The notes under the pieces were generated by a model, which was given only the letters and a program-made list of their open reading frames with translations, had not been told where the DNA came from and did not search any database. This document shows positions 49,936 to 59,900 of a stretch of 64,000 bases of DNA, in pieces. The position numbers and the translations under genes were made by a program. Position 1 is the stretch's first letter. Each line of letters starts with the position of its first letter. This DNA comes from Hetaerina americana. Taxonomy: Eukaryota; Arthropoda; Insecta; Odonata; Calopterygidae. Where the stretch lies: assembly GCA_022747635.1 (NCBI GenBank), contig JAKTNV010000004.1, positions 22,363,469 to 22,427,468 of the forward strand, given 5' to 3'.

Positions 49936-52900
49936 TTTTAAATACTTTACGATGTATTTCTGACTGCCTATTACACTTCCTCATACTTTGAGAATATCAT
50001 TTATCTATCGAAAATATAAAATAAATGATTGTAATAAAAATGTGTACAATAGAATTTAAAATACATTTGTATGCGGTGGTTTCTGGCTCAACTTTGTGGA
50101 AGTTCATGCCCATTAAATTAAAAACAATGTATTTTTCCACTGCTTCGTTGAAACTAGTAGTACCAAAATAGAGAACAGTGTATTCTTTAATGAATGCAAT
50201 GCATTATTTAATTGATATTGGATATATATAGGTATGGATAATTATTACGGTGAGGCAGTAAATAATCAATGATGAAAATTTTCTATTTTATATGAAAATG
50301 TATGCATACATTTGTGTTGACCCCGTTGGGGTGATAGTTTTGATGCAAACTCTTGTAGTAGTGCATGGTACAAATTGCGATTTGAACCTTCAATAGCACA
50401 ATAATATTCTGTCACCGTGGAACTTATGAGCTAGTTCCACGAAAGCGTGGCGAACCTAATCAGGATAAAATCCAAGACCTATGAAGTGGAAAAAGGATAG
50501 TGATTTCAACCAGAAAACTAAATCCACAGAAAATGTGTAAACGAAGGCTGGAATTATGAGGTTAGGTCAAAATGTCCAGCATAACTTAATCATGTTTTGG
50601 AATTAATTTAATTATGTTAAATAAAAAATAAACTCGTCAGAAAAGCCAGGAAACTCAGTTGGTGGCGGTTATTAGTCGCAAATGAAAACAATGTGAATGC
50701 GTAAAATGGAGGAAATTATATCAAAACTACAGAGGAAATGTCTGTCTGTTTGTTTAGTTCAAAAAAAGCCTTTTCTTACGCAGCTAAGGCCATAGGTTTA
50801 TCGACATTTACCGGTCCGAGGCTTTCTTTAAATTGAATATCTTCCTCACCATTACTGCAAGGATATAACGATATAGAGGGAACATTATTACTTTTGCCAT
50901 GTTTAAAAACTTTTAATACGAGAAATACGTCTATTGTATCCTAAATGCACGCCGTAGAATTCTGACATTAACGTAACTGTCTTTCGGAAATCTTGGCAAA
51001 TAAGTCGGTTTCGATGTATATATTTAAATAATAAAAATGCAACGTCTTCCTCTTGCTCATCATGAGGATATGTGATACAAACAGATGCGCAATTATGCGA
51101 ATTTTGTAGAATCAGCGACTGAACTGAGGAAAAGTCTCTTCATTTACTTCAGAAACACTTCTTCCCCTCCAAAAGCTCACATTCCTCACTTTCCTGCAGA
51201 AGAGAGTGAAAAACGATTCTTCCATATCCCCCACGCCATCCATTCTCAATCCACCTCGTTTCTTATTTCCACCGCTCCTTGAAATGCCACTCGCTCACCC
51301 TCTTTTGTCATTTCCATCGCTTCCCTTTTCAAGTCTTTTCCATGAACCAAGGATTTTGCAAAGATCTTCGCTGCCAAAGCCAGTAGTTTGATATGGCACA
51401 ACATAAAATAATTCGAAAAAATGAGTTCTTAAAGCTATTAGACAAGGAAAACCGTATTTGGTGTTATAACTATGGATATTACCACAAGAGATTTTATCAC
51501 AGCTGTAAGGAAAAATACAACAATAGAAGTGATTGAAAACAATATCCTATAGGTAATATGATTGCATACAACTTTTCAATGCATAAAAAAATGTAACACA
51601 GAAAAGTTTGATAACCCACCATGCCAAATAAAGATATTGAAGCTAAATTTTTCAATATGATATGGGTGGATATTTAAGTATTCTGCTACATTTCTATCAC
51701 GTACAAAATTAGATTTTCATTGAGAGATTTCATTCCAGTTTCATTAAAATGTACTTTTCTATACAAAACTTTGATCAAATAAGAAACCTGCTATCAATTA
51801 GGAGGCTTTTCAGATCGAGAGGCTGAATACATTTTTAGCATGCTAAAAGAGAGCAGAAAGTTACTAGGCGGACTTCAAATTACATAGAAAAAGGGGGTGG
51901 ATGGGTAGTGCAATGTTAAATAACGTCATAAAGAAGAAAAATTGGCAATACGAGAGAAATACAAATATTTGAGTTGATGATCGGAAAATAGGCTTATTGA
52001 AATTGGACTGAAGAATAATATACAGGTAGAGGTAATAATAGGTACAGTAAACAGGCATAAGCCAGAGAAGGTACAAGTTGACGCAATAGCTGTACTTTCC
52101 AAAATTTACCTTCAATAGAAACACTAAAAATAATGATTTTTAAATAGTTTACTTATAAAATAAAGTATACCAAAGGATTATTAATAAGAAAGCTGGGTAA
52201 ACTTTATCTACAAACACCGAAAGAAAGAAGAGTAGTAGTGTGTATACGTTATTAGTACTATTCATGTAAATATACTTTTTATGCTGAGAAATCGGGGAAA
52301 GTTGCGACATTGTTTTGATATTCGGAGCTTTAGCTGATCGCTATTTAGAAGATAGGACTCCATGCGCTGAAATTTAGAGTAAGGGGAACACGCCGCGCCC
52401 CGATTGAGAGTGAAATATTTATGACTTGAATGGCCAGTTGCTTGCAAGAGTAAAGCTGTGTTGGACGCCCAGTGAAGCATTTAGTAGACTTACCGCTTCA
52501 CTTAATTTCTTATCAGCCACTAATTGGCTGGTACCTCACCGCGGAGTTGGACATGGTAGATTATAACTTCAATATAAGTGAATAATTCAAATGATTGCGG
52601 AACATTAAGGATTACGGAACATTAAGGAATACATAAGTGAATAGTTTACAATGTTTAGGGGAAAGAGTATGCCCAAATTTTGCTCTAAAATGTTTTTCTT
52701 TTACCTTATTTATTGAATTTGGAGAAATATAAGGAAATACCAATCATAACAGACAGCAGTAGGTGCCAATAGATAATTAGTAATTTTAATTGAAGCTGCT
52801 ACAAAATAATTTTAATGAAGTAAGGCGTAAAATTTAATTCAAATTAAATAATTTAAGTCAATGACTTTAACCATGTAAAACATGTACAATAATATCTAGG

Positions 52901-54840
52901 GGATCCACATTGACTTTCAATTTTTTATTATCTTTCATTCATGAAAGAAAATACATTTATCTCGGTATATACTCGTAATAATAATTTCCATTGATATAAA
53001 TGGGCGAAATCAGCTCAAATCTGTTCTACAGTAAACCGCACGGTTCAAAATTCCTTCATTTTGATTTGCTTAATACCTTAAGTATGGCAGAAGAATAATG
53101 CGTTTTGGTACTTAGCATTCAAACTAGTTATTAAATAAGAATTCATTTACTCGCTTTCTTCTTTAATCTTCATCATCTCTCATGGTAAATGAGTGTAGGT
53201 ACCCTCGGTATCCAATTGTGAAATGTAATAGTACCATTCTTACACCGGGACACTAGGCGGTAGGTACGCAAGAATAAAAGGCGCGAAACTCTGCAAATTA
53301 ATTGTAGTCTCCAAAATAGAAACGACTTCATATGGCCTGACACTTCATTCTGGTGTGGCTTATTTTCCAAAATTTGCTACCCAGAAGCTCTTATATGAAA
53401 GGAAAGGAAAACTTTGGTTTTTGAAACGTATAAACCATTCTCTGAAAGATTCATTCCAACTGCTCACCATAGACAACGATTCTTTCCCTCCCCTTACGGC
53501 TCGGTTTCCTCCGGCAATTCAAGAAGTTCTCCTCCGCTCTTATTCAATGCCTTTAACCGAGCCCACCTAAATACGGACTCCTGCCTTCAGACGGGCACCC
53601 CCTTCCTTCATCTCAGTCCCCTTACCCTCCATCTGCACCCTCCCTCTAAACTCACAAACCATATCTCCACCTCCGCATTTCTCCGCTCCAATCTCTTTCA
53701 CACGACCGGAGTCTTTTAGAGAAACGTTCCCCCCTAGCAATGAGAGACGTCGGGAGAGAGAGTTGAATTTTGGGGATGGGAATGGGAAAGAGTGATAATA
53801 CATCTTTTAAATTTCATTGCATGGTGAGATTGTGGGCTGAAACGGAATTAGGGAAAGTGTCTTTCCATCCCCCGCACGTCCTCACACCACCTGCCATCTT
53901 ACCCCTTCGAACCACCTCTCCCGCGAGCCCCACGCCATCCTTGCCCTTCATATCGCCATCGGAGAAAGGCACGGTTTCGGGAGGAATAAAGAGGTTTACC
54001 TTCTGAGGGAGTCATCCAAGCAATAATGTCATTCAAATTCTACCGATGCGAGAACCAAACCACATCAAAGTACAATATTCTCGTATATATGCTTAAATTC
54101 ATATCCTTTAATTTCTGGATGCAAGTGAAGGAAGAAAATGCGGCAGCATTTCGGGAAGAAAAACAAAGAATGGCCACCGACGTATTATATGCCACAACTT
54201 GACAGCGAAAAACCACAAAAAATGAGATATATTTTCGAAATATATTTCAACATTTAAAGGTGAGTCTTTATAATTTATTAACAATTTTTCGTTTGTCAAA
54301 GACTACTTTAAGAGATAAACGCTGTGCGCCATATTGCTATTTTATTAGAGACGTCTGATGAGGATCTGAGATACAACCTGCAACACGAATCTAAGGTTTC
54401 ATTAATCTAGTATGCATATCGAGACTTTAGTTTTCAGCCATAGAATGAGGTGTACACCAGTGTATTTTATCATGGATACATTCGGCGGTGGAAAGAGTTG
54501 GTGGAAGCGCGGCTGAGTAATATTCAGTAAGCATCATACTACCCTCATGATGCAAACGTCTATAGCGAGGTTGCGATTCAAAGTATTATTAGTACATTTT
54601 TAATAAAGTTAACGAAATATTTCAGACCACTAAAATAACAAGCAATTAGTATATTAGATAAATTATGAATTAAATATCTTATAGATCAGTCCAAAATAAT
54701 TTTGAGCGTTACTATTAAATGCCAAATTAGAAAACTCTCACTTCTTGAATAGGATTTTGACTTTCAGAAGGAATAATGTCACTGAATTATAATTATGACA
54801 CGATTTGAATTATACATATACATACATATATTCATATACA
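49936..54840. other. Non-coding DNA with a pyrimidine-rich GC island at about 53440-54010
   Basis: No exon recognised. The island carries overlapping open frames on both strands without domains. A GTGGAAC/GTTCCAC hairpin lies near 50417-50443. Confidence 0.4.
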
Positions 54841-54908
54841 GTATCAGTATATACATGTATGTATATGCATATATATATATACATGTTTATATACGTATAT
54901 ATATAAAC

Positions 54909-54959
<51 letters not shown>
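54841..54959. repeat. TA microsatellite, left flank of the Penelope-like pair
   Basis: Imperfect then perfect (TA)n, uninterrupted from about 54912 to 54957, directly abutting the 3' end of the left Penelope-like copy. A second (TA)n flanks the other side. Confidence 0.9.
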
Positions 54960-54960
<1 letters not shown>

Positions 54961-54964
<4 letters not shown>

Positions 54965-55768
54965 ATGGGCTGACACAACATAACACAAATAGAAAAGAAT
55001 AGACACATATAAAAGAACACTTACACGGTAAATTGTTCGAGCTTTCGGCCCTCTCAGGGGCCTTCTTCAAGAGAGACTGAAAATATGCTATGGATCAGGA
55101 GAGGGGAAAGAGTTATGGGCGTGGAGGGGAGGTGTGGAGGGGAGGTGTGGAGGGGAGGTGTGGAGGGGAGGTGTGGAGGGAATGCTGGGAGGGAAATTAA
55201 ATATGGCGGTTAAGGGTGGGAATTTTAAAGGAACGGAAGGATAGTATGTAGGCGGATTCACGAGTTCTCACCTCTATGTTGGTAGCTGAATCGGGTAGGG
55301 ATTCTAGGATGCTGAGGGAAAAACACTGGTCGAATGAAAGGTTGTGGGAATTGGCGTGTGAAGGGATAGGAAGAGAAGAGAGTGAGGCAGAATTACAGGA
55401 GTACCGGTGATTATTCATTCGGATGGATAAGGGGGTAATGCATTCACCTATGTAGAAGGAAGTGCAATGTTTGCATGATAAAAGATAAATAATATTTTTT
55501 GAGAGGCAATTAGCGTGGGAACGAGCTGGGGGGGGCTATGAGGGGATGTAGGGAGAGGGGAGTAGGCATAATAAGAGGACAGGTTTTACATCGGGGGCGG
55601 TTGCAAGTTGGGGAAATATTGGGAAATTTGTCACGGGGGGGCGCCAAAGGGTTGGTGGATCTCAGAAGGTTTTTGAGATTGGCGGGTCGTCTGTATGCGA
55701 TAGATGGGCATTGGGGTAGTAAGGATGAGGTCGCGTCATTGTCATGTAAAATTGGAAACAGTTCTTTA
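54961..55768 (-). mobile_element. Left arm of a head-to-head Penelope-like element pair
   Basis: These 808 bp are the reverse complement of 56049-56816 (768 bp). The 40-bp length difference is explained by three extra 13-bp minisatellite units (39 bp) and one extra G in a homopolymer, so the arms are otherwise collinear with only a few substitutions. The 3' end of this copy points left. Its coding part continues beyond the arm into the 280-bp spacer. Confidence 0.85.
55121..55172 (-). repeat. 13-bp minisatellite, four units, in the left arm 3' UTR
   Basis: GTGGAGGGGAGGT repeats four times plus a partial unit. The matching place in the right arm (about 56638-56665) has a single unit. The expansion must postdate, or accompany, duplication of the arms. 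Confidence 0.9.
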
Positions 55769-56049
55769 AGGAGGGTTTTCAGTCTGTGTGATCCGGGGTA
55801 ATAGGTGGTGCAAAGGTTGAGTCCTGCGTCAGATGTGGGCTTGTTATTGTGTGGTGTGTGTGGTCGGGTGGAACGGTGGATTTTATTTCGTAGCAACTTT
55901 TCTGGGTAACCGCGTTTGAGGAGTGCAAGGTGTAGATTGGCAAGGTATTTGTTGAGAGTGGCTGTGGTGTTGCAAATTCGGTGTCCGCGGATAGAGAGAG
56001 AGTTAGGAATCGAGCGTTTCGTGTGTTGAGGATGACACCACGAGAACAT
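55197..56049 (-). pseudogene. Penelope-like element ORF: reverse-transcriptase end plus GIY-YIG endonuclease, frameshifted
   Basis: Minus-strand reading from about 56049 gives NKYLANLHLALLKRGYPEKL, the thumb end of the reverse transcriptase. Next come the linker block IAYRRPANLKNLLRS, a Cys pair CNRPRCKTC, and then the endonuclease. A run of eight G (plus strand, about 55528-55535) has one base more than the right copy and shifts the frame before the GIY-YIG domain. The domain continues in another frame through MNNHRYSCNS to a stop at 55197. The 5' part of the reverse transcriptase is missing. Penelope-like elements are retroelements whose endonuclease is GIY-YIG type. Confidence 0.75.
55769..56048 (-). 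other. 280-bp unique spacer between the two Penelope-like arms
   Basis: It is the upstream coding sequence of the left copy (reverse-transcriptase thumb region), present once. The two copies are therefore 5'-truncated at different points and joined head to head near 56048/56049. Confidence 0.75.
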
Positions 56050-56619
56050 AAAGAACTGTTTCCAATTTTACATGACAATGACGCGACCTCATCCTTACTA
56101 CCCCAACGCCCATCTATCGCATACAGACGACCCGCCAATCTCAAAAACCTTCTGAGATCCACCAACCCTTTGGCGCCCCCCCGTGACAAATTTCCCAATA
56201 TTTCCCCAACTTGCAACCGCCCCCGATGTAAAACCTGTCCTCTTATTATGCCTACTCCCCTCTCCCTACATCCCCTCATAGCCCCCCCAGCTCGTTCCCA
56301 CGCTAATTGCCTCTCAAAAAATATTATTTATCTTTTATCATGCAAACATTGCACTTCCTTCTACATAGGTGAATGCATTACCCCCTTATCCATCCGAATG
56401 AATAATCACCGGTACTCCTGTAATTCTGCCTCACTCTCTTCTCTTCCTATCCCTTCACACGCCAATTCCCACAACCTTTCATTCGACCAGTGTTTTTCCC
56501 TCAGCATCCTAGAATCCCTACCCGATTCAGCTACCAGCATAGAGGTGAGAACTCGTGAATCTGCCTACATACTATCCTTCCGTTCCTTTAAAATTCCCAC
56601 CCTTAACCGCCATATTTAA
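56049..56619 (+). pseudogene. Penelope-like element ORF fragment with an intact GIY-YIG endonuclease domain
   Basis: The frame is open from inside the spacer (55981) to the TAA after NRHI, but only the part from about 56049 is Penelope-like. The first roughly 23 residues are antisense to the other copy. In order: ELFPILHDNDATSSLLP; IAYRRPANLKNLLRS; CNRPRCKTCPLI (CxxC); then SKNIIYLLSCKHCTSFYIGE with the GIY-YIG pair as IIY...YIG, the catalytic-helix Arg and the NNHR following; and an acidic LES later. The right copy lacks the extra G of the left arm. The endonuclease alone is complete, but the reverse transcriptase is absent, so the copy is not autonomous. Confidence 0.8.
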
Positions 56620-56719
56620 TTTCCCTCCCAGCATTCCCTCCACACCTCCCCTCCACGCCCATAACTCTTTCCCCTCTCCTGATCCATAGCATATTTTCAG
56701 TCTCTCTTGAAGAAGGCCC

Positions 56720-56742
56720 CTGAGAGGGCCGAAAGCTCGAAC
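56720..56742 (+). ncRNA. Decayed hammerhead-like core in the Penelope-like 3' region
   Basis: CTGA-GA, stem GGGC/GCTC with loop CGAAA, then GAAC. Compared with a hammerhead core (CTGANGA, stem II, GAAA), the variable seventh base is deleted and the last A is C. Flanking helices I and III are not convincing, so it is probably inactive. The mirrored copy lies at about 55035-55057 on the minus strand. Hammerhead motifs are known in Penelope-like terminal repeats, which is why the resemblance deserves recording. Confidence 0.35.
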
Positions 56743-56849
56743 AATTTACCGTGTAAGTGTTCTTTTATATGTGTCTATTCTTTTCTATTTGTGTTATATT
56801 GTGTCAGCCCATTATTGTGCCGCTCGCATGAGTTTTTCCCGTACAATCG

Positions 56850-56906
<57 letters not shown>

Positions 56907-56918
56907 TATATATATATA
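56850..56918. repeat. TA microsatellite, right flank of the Penelope-like pair
   Basis: (TA)n, nearly perfect from 56850 to 56902 with an AAATA interruption afterwards. Together with the left (TA)n it suggests insertion into, or generation of, a TA-rich target. Confidence 0.9.
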
Positions 56919-59900
56919 CACTTATATACGAGTGACTCTCTTGTATACTACTAAAATCGCGGAAAAGATGGGTTTAGGTTTAATGCTGGGTTAGGTTGTA
57001 CATTGCTACTTCCTGCACAGAAGTAAAAATATCCTCCATGCTCTCCTTCCTCAGTATTTCATAGAATGAGAAATTTTCCTCCAAAAGACGTATTTTCATC
57101 TTCACTTAAGAAGAAGGTATCTAAGATATCGAAGAATAACGGTAGTTTTGCAAATTACATAGATTTTTGCTCAAGGAAGGTTTTTGGCGATTTTCACGAC
57201 CGGTGAATGCATAGCGCAACATTCCAAGCGGATTTTTTTATTGCTATTTGTAATTAATGCTCATTAACCTTCCTTAAAACAAATTTATTCGGAAATCCCG
57301 TTCAAGTCAAATGATAGAATGACGGCGCTTTAACCTCATTTTCTAATCTTCCACGTGGCGACCGGCGGGTTATCAGGTGGTGCAACAATAGTATGTGTAG
57401 CTATCCACCAGGTGTCAACACGACAAGCATTAGTGCATCGGACGAAACCACCATGAAAAAAAACACCTATACTCCCCCCGGCAATCGACGCCTCGAGTCT
57501 TATAATGCTCACCATTCAACATCACGTGTATATGAGTGTAGAAGGGAGTGCGGGAAGAGTCGGAGATGTATGCAAATTTGGCGTGCAGGTGCGACGCTGG
57601 TGCCCGAGGGGAGTGATTCAATCTCGCGCACCTCCCCTCTCACCCGCGCCACGGACGGGGTGGGTTGCCCCAGCGGCGAGAAAAGGGAAAGGCGGTGAAT
57701 TGGAGGGGGGGGGGGTGACGGAGAATGAGTATGTGTGCACGCACCGAGACGGAAACAAGACGTGAATTTGGAGTGTGTGCGTGAGGGGTGTTGCGCGTTC
57801 ACGTTCCTCTCAGCGTAAACATTTGGCGAGGGAAAAAGGGAGGGTTGATTCGGGAGCGAGAGACCGGAGAGTGAACAAAATATAACGCATTTGTGCCCGG
57901 CAGCAATTTGCCACGGTATTTGCGAAGGGAGCTGCTCTCAGTCGTATCCGCAGGGGAAGGGGCGAGAGTCTTTTTCTGCTCTGCGGGAAGAAGATCAAAT
58001 TTGGTGAAAAAATTTTAATCGATTTCCATCCGCACAGGCTGCTTCTTTGCGGGGCCATAAATAAATAAATGTGACGAGGGTCCTGAATTTTGAGCAAATG
58101 AAGATGAGCGTGCCTTCGCCTCCAAAAGCACACTGCTTGGTCTAGAAGAGTAATGGAATTCTGATTCTAAACTTAACGATCGCACTTGAAAGTGTGAATT
58201 AATTTAGAATACTAAAGAGTGCATTTTATACGTATATTTAAATTAGCAGCAATCAAATGTGCTGGGAGAGATTTCCGATATGCCTTTGCACTAATTATTA
58301 CTACACTCATAAGGCCAGGTGGACAAAATATCCTTAAACATCATTATACACATTACAATAGCTAATAATTTGGCTCCACATACCTTCTACTTCCGTTAAT
58401 TATTTTCCTTCTCTACCTCGGATTCCAAGCATTCCACCCTTTTTTACCATCTTTAGCATTCCATTGCCTCTCCCGCTGCCCCACTGCCCACTAGTCCTTC
58501 CCTCGTCGAAATCGTTCAAACATCCATCCCTTCCACCACCATGCCAAAGACTTCATCGATTGATTTCCTTTCCGTTTATTTTATTATTCTCCATTCTCCT
58601 CCACGCCCACATCACACAATCCTTCAATCTACAAAGCGTTATTCATTACACCATCATGTAATTGCTAATGTCACAACTTTCAAGACACACGTTATCCAGG
58701 GAGTTATGATTGGACGGTCTTCAAAAATTCATTGAGTTATCGCCAGCGTACTCTGACCCGCACTTTTTCCATAGTTAACCAGTTACACTAATAATTCAGC
58801 AAATTATACTCCCAAATCATCTCGTTTGAAATATAATGCTGCTTGGAATATTTATATCCACGGGAATGAATATATTCCACTTTAGCCAAAGAATGTTTTA
58901 ATACTAGGAGTGTTCCTTAGTCATGATTAATGAATCATGCCATCTAAGTTCTCCTGGAGAGTTAACTATGATCATATCACGGGGTTTTGCTAGAACCAAA
59001 CAACCGTGATTTATCGGTGGGTAATTTATCACGTTTTTAAAAACACCCGGCCCATAAACCATGAATATAAAACCAAAATAGCGATGATGAACACCCTCTC
59101 GATTCAACATGCTGACATAAGGGTATCTCAAGAACGAGTGAGATTTCCTGGAAGCGCTTAAATCTTTATTTTTGTCAACGAATAGGCCAGCCTTCCCTCT
59201 CGCTTCTTAATATCGTCTGAATCACTGTAGGTATTGGACCGGCTGAAAAATTAGAAGAATAATGTCATAGTAATCTCCACTTACAAATTCGTTCAATTAT
59301 ACGCGAGTGAAAAGCGGTGCAATTGAATGGAAATTTATTGAATCAAAAACACAAACACGTATACCCTTAGCTCATCTCTACATCTCTGCCTGATTATTCT
59401 TTGATTAAAAAACGTTCGGTGATAGATTTAACCACCCTATCAGAAGCATACATTACGAAATATATCATTCATGTTCCCAAAGCCGCATTGATTTGAGAAA
59501 TTTATTGCTTTAATGCTCTATTTTAAGGTGCTAGAAATATTCTTCTCTAGAAGTTTGAATGTATGTGAACAATTCATTCTTCTTTTCCCCTTGTAAAACT
59601 GCTTTCAAAAGATGGCCATGTAAAATAGCCGCAGCCGTTAACTATTTATTCATGTGATAATTCTTTGAAGTGCATTTAATTTTAAATGACTAAGCTGTTA
59701 GGTGTAGAATTACAGAGTAAAGTTACAGTGCTCACATTTGCGTTCTAATGAATAAAATCGAACGCATAAATAAAAGGATAGTGATGTTAAAGGAAATTTC
59801 CAGCATCGTGTTTTCTTTCCTTGAGGCCAGCTTGTGAAGTAATATAAATATTCGTAAAAATTCAGGAGAAATACTTGAAGGTAGTGCGGGAAATTACTGA

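Larger units (their letters stand above)
56049..56816 (+). mobile_element. Right arm of the head-to-head Penelope-like element pair
   Basis: Reverse complement of 54961-55768, with its 3' end pointing right. After the stop, the 3' UTR leads to a GC-rich stem region at 56711-56742 and then to CAGCCCATTATT at the arm's end. A further 33 bp of sequence absent from the left side separates the arm from the (TA)n at 56850. Confidence 0.85.

Noticed and set aside
54354..54395. CTGATGAGGATCTGAG...CACGAATC as a hammerhead
   Set aside because: CTGATGA and GAA are present, but no stem II can form between them and no helix I or III is found.
54810..55070. Open frame with long Tyr-Ile runs
   Set aside because: Translation of the TA microsatellite.
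55538..55801. Plus-strand 87-codon frame that recurs almost exactly on the minus strand at 55779-56279
   Set aside because: Antisense of the Penelope-like ORF. The repetition is caused by the inverted arms and is not a second gene.
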